NCBI GenBank assembly: GCA_003561815.1
Contig: PWVP01000012.1
Location: forward strand, 1 to 11,243
Reading direction: 5' to 3'
DNA length: 11,243 nt
From: Campylobacterota bacterium
GTDB taxonomy: Bacteria; Campylobacterota; Campylobacteria; Campylobacterales; SZUA-545
Part shown: positions 5,605 through 11,243 of the stretch, piece after piece
Layout of the letters: each line of letters starts with the position of its first letter
Position numbering within the stretch: position 1 is the stretch's first letter
The notes under the pieces: generated by a model
Seen by the model: only the letters and a program-made list of their open reading frames with translations
The model's database searches: none
Told to the model about the DNA's origin: nothing
Position numbers and translations under genes: made by a program

Positions 5605-6784
5605 GCGGTGCAGCTTCTGCGGCGGAGCCAAAAGCGAGCAGAACCGGCTCTTTCGCGTAGAGGGTGCAGCGATCTGTGCTGGCTGTATTCAGCGCTGTAG
5701 CCACCAGCTAGGAGAAGCGTCACGCCCACTGGAGAATCCGATGTGGGGCCTGCCCCGTCCAGCGGAGATAGTCGCCTTTTTAGATCGCTATGTGATCGGC
5801 CAGGCCCGCGCCAAACGCGCACTGGCCCTGGCGCTCTATGCGCACTATAAACGGATCGAAAACCCCTCAGTCGGCGGTGTGGAGCTGGAGAAGTCCAACA
5901 TCCTGCTTGCCGGCCCCACCGGAAGCGGCAAAACCCTTCTCGCCCGGACGCTAGCGCGGGTGATGCGCGTTCCTTTCGCGATGGCCGACGCCACAGCACT
6001 CACCGAGGCGGGCTATGTGGGCGAAGATGTGGAGGGGATCCTCTCAAGACTGCTCAGTGCTGCCAACTACGATGTGGCGCTGGCGCAAAAGGGGATCGTC
6101 TATATCGATGAGATTGACAAGATCGCCCACCGGGGCCAGAGTGCCAGCAGTGGACGCGATGTGGGGGGTGAGGGGGTACAGCAGGCGCTGCTTCGCATCC
6201 TGGAAGGCGGCGAGGTTTACATCCCTGTGCGCAACAGCCGAAAGGAGGCGGGCGCACAGACGGTGCTTTTTGATACCACCCAGGTACTCTTTATCGTTGG
6301 CGGCGCCTTTGAGGCGGGCAAAAGTGGCGATCAGAGGGTCGTCGGCTTTAGTCGTCCTCTGGATGGGGAGGAGTCGACGCCCGATCGGCCCCGCACGCTG
6401 ATTGAGTACGGTCTGATACCGGAGTTTGTGGGGCGCCTACCCGTGGTGGTGACGCTTGAAGCGCTGACGCACTCGGATCTGGTGCGTATTTTGAGCGAGC
6501 CGCAGAATGCGCTGCTGCGTCAATTTAGCGCTCTTTTAGCGATGGATGGCGTCGAGCTGGTGTTTGAGCCCGAGGCGATCGAGGCGGTGGCCGAGCTTGC
6601 ACTAAAGCGCGGCGTGGGGGCGCGGGGTTTGCGGGCGCTGCTGGAGGAGCGGCTTGAAGATCTGCTCTTTGAGCTGCCCGATCGCAACGATGTGCAGCAC
6701 TGCACCATCACCGCTGAGTTTATTCACCAAAGAGCGCCGGCACAGCTGAGCCTCTATACCCCTAAAAGGCGGGCCAATGGATAA
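5597..6784 (+). CDS. clpX: ClpX-family AAA+ unfoldase, nif-linked paralogue
   Basis: A 395-residue ClpX homologue; ClpX unfolds selected proteins and feeds them to the ClpP protease. The N-terminal zinc-binding domain is C5-x2-C8-x18-C27-x2-C30. Walker A GPTGSGKT is at 106-113, the pore loop GYVG at 139-142, Walker B with DEID at 171-174, and sensor 2 GARGLR near 341-346. It differs from standard ClpX in three places: the RKH loop reads RKE (215-217), the ClpP-contacting IGF is VGF (249-251), and the surrounding region is about 14 residues shorter than in E. coli. A. vinelandii ClpX2, encoded in a nif cluster, controls NifB and NifEN levels; this gene is a good candidate for the same job. The start at 5597, after GGAGAGGGG, overlaps the preceding gene by eight bases. 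The housekeeping ClpX is presumably elsewhere. Confidence 0.92.
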   Translation: MAERCSFCGGAKSEQNRLFRVEGAAICAGCIQRCSHQLGEASRPLENPMWGLPRPAEIVAFLDRYVIGQARAKRALALALYAHYKRIENPSVGGVELEKSNILLAGPTGSGKTLLARTLARVMRVPFAMADATALTEAGYVGEDVEGILSRLLSAANYDVALAQKGIVYIDEIDKIAHRGQSASSGRDVGGEGVQQALLRILEGGEVYIPVRNSRKEAGAQTVLFDTTQVLFIVGGAFEAGKSGDQRVVGFSRPLDGEESTPDRPRTLIEYGLIPEFVGRLPVVVTLEALTHSDLVRILSEPQNALLRQFSALLAMDGVELVFEPEAIEAVAELALKRGVGARGLRALLEERLEDLLFELPDRNDVQHCTITAEFIHQRAPAQLSLYTPKRRANG

Positions 6785-7469
6785 TCAACTCTTTGGCGGC
6801 TGGTTAGAGCACGATCTCAACCCCTTTTTTCTCTTTTCGCCCAATGGGCGGGTGCGGATGATGAACCCCGCAGCGGAGCTGCTTTTGGGCTATGCCAGCC
6901 CGTCGCTCTTTTTCGACCTGGCGGTGCGCCACGGGGCGAAAGAGGGGTACCATCTGGAGTTTGCGCCCCTGAGCTTTGACACCTTCCACTTCTACGGTCT
7001 GCTCGCCGGGCGGGATGAGAGTTGTGTGGGGATGCGGCTCTATCAGACGCCACTGCGCGGTGGGGGCGAGGGGCGACCGCTGGAGAGTCAGCAGCGTACC
7101 AACATCTACCGCATCATCGATGCCAATATCGCCCTCTTTGCTGCCCGTAGCGGCCATCGCGTGCTTTGTGATTACGATCCGGCTCTCCCACCGGTGCGGC
7201 TGCTCCAAAACGACTTTTCGCGCCTGATGGGCAAAAGTTTAGAGAGCTTTGACCCCAAAGAGGATCCGCTCACCCTCTCGCTACAGATCGAGGCGGGTCG
7301 GCAGCGCACACTGCTCGGACGGCGCTGGCCGGTGGCGACGCTAACGATAAAGGGCAGCGGGCGCAGCGCGCTGCACGATGGCACCCTTAAAGCGCTGGCT
7401 GAGTCGATGTGGATCACACCTGTTTTTGAGCCCAATGCCATTATTTATGAGCTGGTGCTGGTTAACTGA
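6777..7469 (+). CDS. PAS / histidine-kinase-like protein without kinase residues
   Basis: A 230-residue soluble protein. Residues about 12-75 resemble a PAS sensor domain (NPFFLFSPNGRVRMMNPAAE at 15-34). Residues about 108-165 resemble the start of an NtrB-type ATPase domain: a helix, then DYDPALPPV (132-140) and a D-x-x-x-L-M position where the N-box should be. The dimerisation His helix is missing, the N-box Asn is replaced, and no G1/G2 boxes are visible, so it cannot be a standard kinase. This pattern recalls NifL, a PAS/GHKL protein that controls NifA without being a kinase, but I see no specific NifL identity. It overlaps clpX by eight bases and ends the tight run of the ferredoxin operon. 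Both domain calls are by eye and moderate. Confidence 0.5.
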   Translation: MDNQLFGGWLEHDLNPFFLFSPNGRVRMMNPAAELLLGYASPSLFFDLAVRHGAKEGYHLEFAPLSFDTFHFYGLLAGRDESCVGMRLYQTPLRGGGEGRPLESQQRTNIYRIIDANIALFAARSGHRVLCDYDPALPPVRLLQNDFSRLMGKSLESFDPKEDPLTLSLQIEAGRQRTLLGRRWPVATLTIKGSGRSALHDGTLKALAESMWITPVFEPNAIIYELVLVN

Positions 7470-7476
7470 GGTAGAT

Positions 7477-7504
7477 TTGAAGAGTGGCCCATCTGGCCGA
7501 TACT
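7477..7504 (+). promoter_or_regulatory. Weak candidate promoter before the lipoprotein gene
   Basis: TTGAAG (7477-7482), a 16-base spacer and GATACT (7499-7504) each match sigma-70 consensus at four of six positions. They lie in the 74-base gap after the PAS-like gene. The lipoprotein may have its own promoter or be read through from the ferredoxin operon. Confidence 0.25.
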
Positions 7505-7543
7505 ACAAGGTTACAAAGAGATCGATCTTGAGGGAGCCGTGTA

Positions 7544-8410
7544 GTGCGACGGGTGATGGTGGTTTTGGCACTGCTCTTTTTGTTGGGGTGTCGCGGCGGC
7601 GATGTCAGCTCCAGCCCCTCACAGAGCGGGCACGGGAACGGCTCTAGCGGCGACACGCCAGGCGATCTCCCTTCGGGCAGTGCGTTGGAGCTATTGATGG
7701 AGGATCGCTTCCTCTTTGGACCGCTCAACACCACCCACTGGCGCGCTTTTGATGGCGCGCGGGGGCGCACCGACTTTTTTAATCTTATCAGTTTTCAGAG
7801 TGATCCCGATCAGGCGGTGGCGCGCATCCAGCTGGATACCTACAACAACCAGAATTTCATCTCCCGCTTTTCTGGCAGCGAGCTTCAAAGTGTGCCCCGC
7901 TTTGAGGCCGGTGAGGGGGTGATCGCGCAGGTGCGGTGGCGTTTGCACTCAGAGATCCCCGGTCTGGTTGCCCAGATGCAGCTGATCCGCGATGAGCTCA
8001 ACGCCAGTCGCACCACCCTGACACTGCACTACCTCACCACCGAGGCGCGCAACCGGTTAGAGGCGGCCTACTGGCCCGATGAGGCGGCCGATAGCCCCAG
8101 CTATGCGGATGCCACCCGTGAGGCGGCCGCTTTAAGCGCACCGTTTGATCGCAGCCGCTGGCACACGGCACAGCTTCGTCTCATCGACGGACGGGCCAGC
8201 TGGTGGATCGAGGGGGAGGAGATCTACAGCCGCACGGCGGGCTTTAGCGATGGGCCGCTGCAGCTGGCACTCGGGCTGTGGGTGCCCGAGAGTGACTACA
8301 CCCCGGCTTACAGCCCTACGCTGAGTCCGGCACCCAACCCCTATGCAGCCACCCGCTACGCACTTGAGGTCGACTGGGTGCGTATCTACCGGTTAAAACC
8401 CGCACCCTAA
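7544..8410 (+). CDS. Lipoprotein with a GH16-like (concanavalin A-like) domain
   Basis: A 288-residue envelope protein. The N-terminus is a lipoprotein signal peptide (two Arg, a hydrophobic core, then lipobox L-L-G-C with Cys16). A Ser/Gly-rich linker (about 17-45) and a beta-rich domain follow. The late stretch RWHTAQLRLIDGRASWWIEG and the ending VDWVRIYR are typical of GH16 / concanavalin A-like folds, where they form sheet strands around a glycan site. The GH16 catalytic pattern E-x-D-x-x-E is not seen, so it may bind rather than cut glycans. The GTG start at 7544 is chosen because AGGGAG (7531-7536) precedes it by seven bases; an ATG four codons later would shorten the signal peptide. 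Its link to nitrogen fixation is only positional. Its stop overlaps that of the convergent marC-like gene. Confidence 0.7.
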   Translation: MRRVMVVLALLFLLGCRGGDVSSSPSQSGHGNGSSGDTPGDLPSGSALELLMEDRFLFGPLNTTHWRAFDGARGRTDFFNLISFQSDPDQAVARIQLDTYNNQNFISRFSGSELQSVPRFEAGEGVIAQVRWRLHSEIPGLVAQMQLIRDELNASRTTLTLHYLTTEARNRLEAAYWPDEAADSPSYADATREAAALSAPFDRSRWHTAQLRLIDGRASWWIEGEEIYSRTAGFSDGPLQLALGLWVPESDYTPAYSPTLSPAPNPYAATRYALEVDWVRIYRLKPAP

Positions 8411-9066
8411 AGAAAGCCGAAATCCCTCCAGAGCGCTACGGCGCCGTTGGCCACAAACTGCACCGAGACCGCCAGAAGTATCAGCCCCATAATCTTGGTA
8501 ACCGCCTGGGTGCCCATTCGCCCCAAGGCGCGGTTGATCCGCTTGGATCGGGTATAGACCACATAGACCAGCCAGAGAGAGAAGATAAGCGCGATTAGAA
8601 TGCCCGCCATGTGCCACCAGGCCGGCGCGCTGGATTTGAGCACCAGGACCGTCGTGATGGTCCCCGGCCCTGAGAGCATCGGGATCGCCAGTGGCACGAG
8701 GGTGATATCATCGCGCGCGCTGGCATCGGCCTCCAGTGCGGCGCGTTTGGAGAGCCCTGCCTGGGAGGTCTCAAAGATCATGCTCAGCCCGATGAGCAGT
8801 AGCAGGATGCCGCCGGCCACCTGAAAAGCGCCGATGGTGATACCGAAGATATAGAACACCAGCTCCCCGCTAATCAGGAAAAAGAGCAGAATCCAAAAGG
8901 CGTTGCGCACCGTCTTTCGGGCAATTGCGCGGGTCTCATCATCGTCATACTCATGCGTCATCGCAATAAAGCTGGGCACCACATAAAAGGGGTTGGTGAT
9001 CGCCACGAGCATCACGAGCGCCTGGAGCGTAAACTGGAAAAAGGGGATCAGAAATTCGATCGACAT
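8407..9066 (-). CDS. MarC / UPF0056 family inner-membrane protein
   Basis: A 219-residue multi-helix membrane protein of the MarC family (function unknown; the early antibiotic-resistance link was not upheld). About six hydrophobic segments are visible. The family signature AITNPFYVVPSFIAMT (22-37) is near the N-terminus and PLAIPMLSGPGTITTVLVL (125-143) is in the middle. The length is normal. No purine-rich ribosome site precedes the ATG: the minus-strand bases are CTCCCCTCT. A TATACT at 9079-9074 would start transcription at about 9067, so the message may be leaderless. Its stop TAG (8409-8407) overlaps the stop of the convergent lipoprotein gene. It is probably not part of the nif system and separates the two nif-related blocks. 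Confidence 0.9.
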   Translation of the reverse strand: MSIEFLIPFFQFTLQALVMLVAITNPFYVVPSFIAMTHEYDDDETRAIARKTVRNAFWILLFFLISGELVFYIFGITIGAFQVAGGILLLLIGLSMIFETSQAGLSKRAALEADASARDDITLVPLAIPMLSGPGTITTVLVLKSSAPAWWHMAGILIALIFSLWLVYVVYTRSKRINRALGRMGTQAVTKIMGLILLAVSVQFVANGAVALWRDFGFL

Positions 9067-9102
9067 AGAGGGGAGTATAGCGTAGTGGAGTTAAGGGGGG
9101 AG

Positions 9103-9120
9103 AGGGGGCCGAAGCCCCCT
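9103..9120 (-). terminator. Hairpin terminator-like structure after glnK
   Basis: On the minus strand, AGGGGGC-TTCG-GCCCCCT forms a 7-bp GC-rich stem with a stable C(UUCG)G tetraloop, 14 bases beyond the glnK stop. No U-run follows (CTCCCCCC comes next), so it may act as an imperfect intrinsic terminator or as a 3'-end stabiliser. It marks the likely end of the amtB-glnK transcript. Confidence 0.6.
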
Positions 9121-9134
9121 TGTAATAAAAGAGA

Positions 9135-9473
9135 CTAGACCGCCTCTTCGCCGCTTTCGCCGGTTCGTACCCGGATCACCTTCTCCACGGCGGTGATAAA
9201 GATTTTGCCGTCACCGATCTTGCCGGTTTTGGCCGCGGCGGTGATGGTCTCGGCCACCTTGTCCGCCATCTCGTCGCTCACGACAATTTCGAGCTTGATT
9301 TTGGGCAGAAAGTCCACCACATACTCCGCACCGCGGTAGAGCTCAGTGTGGCCCTGCTGGCGGCCGTAGCCTTTAACTTCGCTCACGGTCATCCCGCTGA
9401 TGCCCACTTCGCGAAGCGCCTCTTTGACCTCTTCGAGTTTAAACGGCTTGATGACCGCATCGATTTTTTTCAT
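9135..9473 (-). CDS. glnK: PII signalling protein GlnK
   Basis: A 112-residue PII protein that senses 2-oxoglutarate and ATP/ADP and blocks the AmtB channel when nitrogen is plentiful; in diazotrophs PII proteins also relay nitrogen state to nif control. The T-loop runs from about 37 to 55 and contains Tyr51, the uridylylation site, within YRGAEYVVDF. The B-loop TGKIGDGKIF is at 83-92, and the C-terminal end has the usual R-x-R-T-G-E. GlnK rather than GlnB is chosen because it follows amtB. The ribosome site AAGGAG includes the amtB stop codon region, and the genes are 12 bases apart, so the pair is one operon. Order is amtB then glnK, the reverse of the commonest arrangement. Confidence 0.94.
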   Translation of the reverse strand: MKKIDAVIKPFKLEEVKEALREVGISGMTVSEVKGYGRQQGHTELYRGAEYVVDFLPKIKLEIVVSDEMADKVAETITAAAKTGKIGDGKIFITAVEKVIRVRTGESGEEAV

Positions 9474-9485
9474 AGCGTCGTCTCC

Positions 9486-10694
9486 TTATTTCGCGTTCTT
9501 GATAAACTCAGGGTAGGCCTCAAGCCCGGTCTCATGCTGATCCAGACCCTCATGCTCCTCTTTTTCGGAGACGCGGATACCCATAGTCAGCTTGAGAATA
9601 TACCATACAATCGCCGAACTGACAAAGACAAAGGCGCCAATCGCGACGATACCGATAAGCTGTGTGACCACTGAGACATCGGCGCAGAAGATACCCACGG
9701 CGAGCGTACCCCAGATACCGGCCACCAGGTGCACACTCAAAGCACCCACCGGGTCATCGATGCGCAGTTTATCAAAGAAGGTTACGGCCAGTACCACCAG
9801 CACGCCGCCAACAGCGCCTTCGATCATAGCGATCCAGACACCCAGATCCGGTCCGGCTGTCACAGAGACGAGGCCCGCCAGTGCGCCGTTGAGCACAAAG
9901 GTGAGATCGATCTTCTTATAAAGAATCTTGGTCAAAATCAGCGCTGCAACCGCACCGGCACTCGCCCCGATATGGGTGCTGCCCATAATCAGCGCCACCG
10001 CATCCACATCCTCTGCGGTGCCCATCGCCAGCTGACTGCCGCCGTTGAAGCCAAACCACCCCATCCAGAGGATAAAGGTACCCAAAGTGGCCAGCGGAAG
10101 GCTGCTACCCGGCAGAGCGCGCACTTTGCCATCGGGGCCATACTTACCCGCACGGGCACCCAGTAGCAGTACCGCTGCCAGAGCTGCCCAGCCGCCAACA
10201 GAGTGTACGATGGTCGAACCGGCAAAGTCACTAAAGCCCAGCTCATCGAGCCAGCCACCGCCCCAGGTCCAGGCACCCTGTACCGGATAGATAACCGCTG
10301 CAAGAATCGCGATAAAGATAAAGAACGGAACCAGCCTGATCCGCTCGGCCACTGTCCCGGAGATGATCGAAGCGGCTGTGGCCACAAACATCACCTGGAA
10401 GAAGAAGTCAGCACCCAGACCGAACTCATCGCCGCTTGCATAGTCGGCACCCATGCCGCCAAACATCAGACCGCTCATGCCGCCATACATCACATTGAAC
10501 CCGATCAAAAAATAGACCACTGAGGTGATACTCAGGATACCCATGTTTTTGGTCAGAATCACCGTCGTGTTCTTGCTGCGGGTCATCCCCGCCTCCAGCA
10601 TGGCAAAACCTGCCGCCATCCACATAACCAGTACGCCCCCGAAAATCAGCAGAAAGCTGTTGAGGATATACTGGACTTCGCCAAACGATTCCAT
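9486..10694 (-). CDS. amtB: Ammonium transporter AmtB
   Basis: A 402-residue Amt/Mep/Rh-family channel carrying ammonium across the inner membrane, with about eleven transmembrane helices. Key residues are in place: Asp156 in DFAG, the first pore His164 in STIVHSVGG and the second pore His322 in VHLVAGIWG. The family segment FAMLEAGMTRSKNT is at 30-43. The cytoplasmic C-terminal tail (EEHEGLDQHETGLEAYPEF) is the conserved region that works with GlnK. The start at 10692-10694 follows AAAGGAG by five bases; a longer reading has no ribosome site. Unlike E. coli AmtB, no clear cleaved signal peptide is seen. It lies 69 bases after nifQ, with its own promoter and the 18-bp motif in that gap. Confidence 0.96.
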   Translation of the reverse strand: MESFGEVQYILNSFLLIFGGVLVMWMAAGFAMLEAGMTRSKNTTVILTKNMGILSITSVVYFLIGFNVMYGGMSGLMFGGMGADYASGDEFGLGADFFFQVMFVATAASIISGTVAERIRLVPFFIFIAILAAVIYPVQGAWTWGGGWLDELGFSDFAGSTIVHSVGGWAALAAVLLLGARAGKYGPDGKVRALPGSSLPLATLGTFILWMGWFGFNGGSQLAMGTAEDVDAVALIMGSTHIGASAGAVAALILTKILYKKIDLTFVLNGALAGLVSVTAGPDLGVWIAMIEGAVGGVLVVLAVTFFDKLRIDDPVGALSVHLVAGIWGTLAVGIFCADVSVVTQLIGIVAIGAFVFVSSAIVWYILKLTMGIRVSEKEEHEGLDQHETGLEAYPEFIKNAK

Positions 10695-10722
10695 CGTGTC
10701 TCCTTTAAGATGAAGTGCCACC

Positions 10723-10731
10723 ATTATCGCA
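10723..10731 (-). promoter_or_regulatory. amtB: Extended -10 promoter of amtB
   Basis: TGCGATAAT is an extended -10 element (TG-N then a hexamer matching TATAAT at five of six), predicting a start near 10716 and a leader of about 22 bases containing AAAGGAG. The -35 region is poor. The 18-bp motif ends 32 bases upstream, the same distance as at the ferredoxin promoter. Confidence 0.55.
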
Positions 10732-10760
10732 GAGAGTTGGCATGTTTGAGAGCGTATGGT

Positions 10761-10778
10761 TGATTAAATAATAGACAG
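10761..10778 (-). repeat. 18-bp shared regulatory motif, copy 2 (upstream of amtB)
   Basis: On the minus strand this reads CTGTCTATTATTTAATCA, identical over 18 bases to 3961-3978 and differing at both flanking bases. It overlaps the last codons and stop of nifQ, so part of the site is also coding. Orientation relative to the downstream promoter is the same as in copy 1. Confidence 0.65.
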
Positions 10779-11078
10779 TTCGCAGGAGAAGCAGTGCTGC
10801 TTGTCACCACAGGCGGCGCAGGCGGGCGCCACCGCGTCGATCGCATCAAAAAGAAACTTTTTCCAGCGCAGATGTTCGGGTTTGCGCGCTGCCAGGACAG
10901 GGTAGTGCTGCTGCATCATCCGGTTCATCTTGATGCGTGACTCGAGCCCCAGATCGCTATAGAGATGACCCATTTCAAAGGCGGCATCGACGATCGCTCG
11001 GCTTAGGTGTTCGCGGGCGTAGGGGGTGTGCGCATGGCGCAGTAGCAGCGTGTAGAGTTTTTGGCGTATCGGCTCCAT
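10764..11078 (-). CDS. nifQ: Compact NifQ-like molybdenum donor protein
   Basis: A 104-residue protein matching the C-terminal core of NifQ, which carries a Mo-Fe-S cluster and passes molybdenum to FeMo-cofactor assembly on NifEN/NifH. Family marks, in order, are HLYSDLGLESR (38-48), a helix ending QQHYPVLAAR (56-65), RWKKFLFDAI (71-80), and APAC-x2-C-x5-CF (84-97). Typical NifQ proteins are about 160-200 residues. The first Cys of the usual C-x4-C-x2-C-x5-C motif is Ala82 here, but an added Cys99 gives C87-x2-C90-x5-C96-x2-C99. The start at 11076-11078 is chosen for the GGGAGGGG just upstream; an ATG at 11097-11099 has none. It precedes amtB on the same strand, and its last codons overlap the 18-bp motif. 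Confidence 0.82.
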   Translation of the reverse strand: MEPIRQKLYTLLLRHAHTPYAREHLSRAIVDAAFEMGHLYSDLGLESRIKMNRMMQQHYPVLAARKPEHLRWKKFLFDAIDAVAPACAACGDKQHCFSCELSII

Positions 11079-11119
11079 CACCCCTCCCATTCTGATCAAA
11101 CGATAGGGTATGTTGGCAC

Positions 11120-11134
11120 ACCGCCCAGGGCGGT
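11120..11134. repeat. Perfect GC-rich inverted repeat upstream of nifQ
   Basis: ACCGCCC-A-GGGCGGT is a 7-bp-arm dyad in the gap between the partial gene and nifQ. It may be a hairpin ending the upstream gene or an operator for nifQ. No U-run follows on the minus strand; the plus-strand side continues into a T-rich stretch. Confidence 0.4.
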
Positions 11135-11161
11135 ATGGGTTAAATTTTAGGCAGATTGGCG

Positions 11162-11242
11162 CTATTCGTTTAGCAGCATCGCGATATTTTCTGGGCTGAT
11201 AAGTCGCACCAGATTGGCCTGACCGGAGACACCGGCGGGGGA
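11162..11242 (-). CDS. C-terminal end of an unrecognised protein (partial)
   Basis: The minus strand is open from the window edge to a TAG at 11164-11162, giving 26 residues ending GQANLVRLISPENIAMLLNE. Codon use matches the neighbours, and the stop lies 83 bases before the nifQ start on the same strand. I chose this frame because it reads as sensible protein, while another frame from the edge is less convincing. The start lies outside the window. It could share a transcript with nifQ, but the family cannot be named from this tail. Confidence 0.4.
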   Translation of the reverse strand, partial: SPAGVSGQANLVRLISPENIAMLLNE

Positions 11243-11243
11243 G

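Noticed and set aside
5490..5999. Minus-strand open frame across the SIR2-like/ClpX junction
   Set aside because: Arg/Ser-rich low-complexity translation typical of antisense to GC-rich genes; ClpX on the other strand is certain.
10772..10800. A plus-strand promoter using TAGACA of the second motif copy
   Set aside because: No -10-like hexamer lies 16-18 bases downstream (TGCTGC), and there is no plus-strand gene to serve.
11114..11128. TTGGCACACCGCCCAG as a sigma-54 promoter near nifQ
   Set aside because: It has TGGCAC but no GC at the required ten-base distance, and it points away from nifQ.
1..11243. CRISPR arrays, tRNA or rRNA genes, insertion sequences
   Set aside because: No regularly spaced repeats, transposase-like proteins, terminal inverted repeats or recognisable RNA genes were seen on either strand.

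Overview
The window is a nitrogen-fixation accessory locus from a GC-rich bacterium. It contains cofactor-assembly genes (nifB, nifV, nifQ), an FdxN-type ferredoxin, a DUF683 nif-associated protein, and the amtB-glnK ammonium uptake/sensing pair. The nitrogenase structural genes (nifHDK) are not in the window. The protein sequences look proteobacterial in the broad sense. The compact NifQ and the ferredoxin and amtB style make me lean to a high-GC Campylobacterota lineage, with Pseudomonadota as the alternative. This is a judgement from sequence style and was not tested by a search.

Layout: a divergent promoter region (about 3883-4058) splits two nif operons. To the left, on the minus strand, nifB is followed by nifV, a two-domain GNAT protein, a DUF683 protein and a 78-residue two-helix membrane protein. 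To the right, on the plus strand, a tightly overlapping run encodes ferredoxin, a Tpx-fold protein without catalytic cysteines, a degenerate SIR2-fold protein, a ClpX paralogue and a PAS/histidine-kinase-like protein with no phospho-acceptor. A lipoprotein with a GH16-like fold follows after a 74-base gap. Its stop overlaps that of a convergent marC-family gene. Next come minus-strand glnK, amtB and nifQ (transcribed nifQ, amtB, glnK), then the last 26 codons of an unrecognised gene. No gene-free stretch is longer than about 180 bases.

How the genes may work together: NifB makes the 8Fe core (NifB-co), FdxN-type ferredoxin is known to support NifB, NifV makes homocitrate, and NifQ delivers molybdenum. 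A nif-specific ClpX is known in Azotobacter to control NifB and NifEN levels. This suggests the plus-strand operon is a quality-control or regulatory module for cofactor assembly, although three of its members look like pseudoenzymes.

The strongest unexplained signal is a perfect 18-bp repeat in front of both the ferredoxin operon and amtB. It has the same orientation and the same 32-bp distance to a -10 element at both sites, which suggests a shared activator site linking nif and ammonium uptake.
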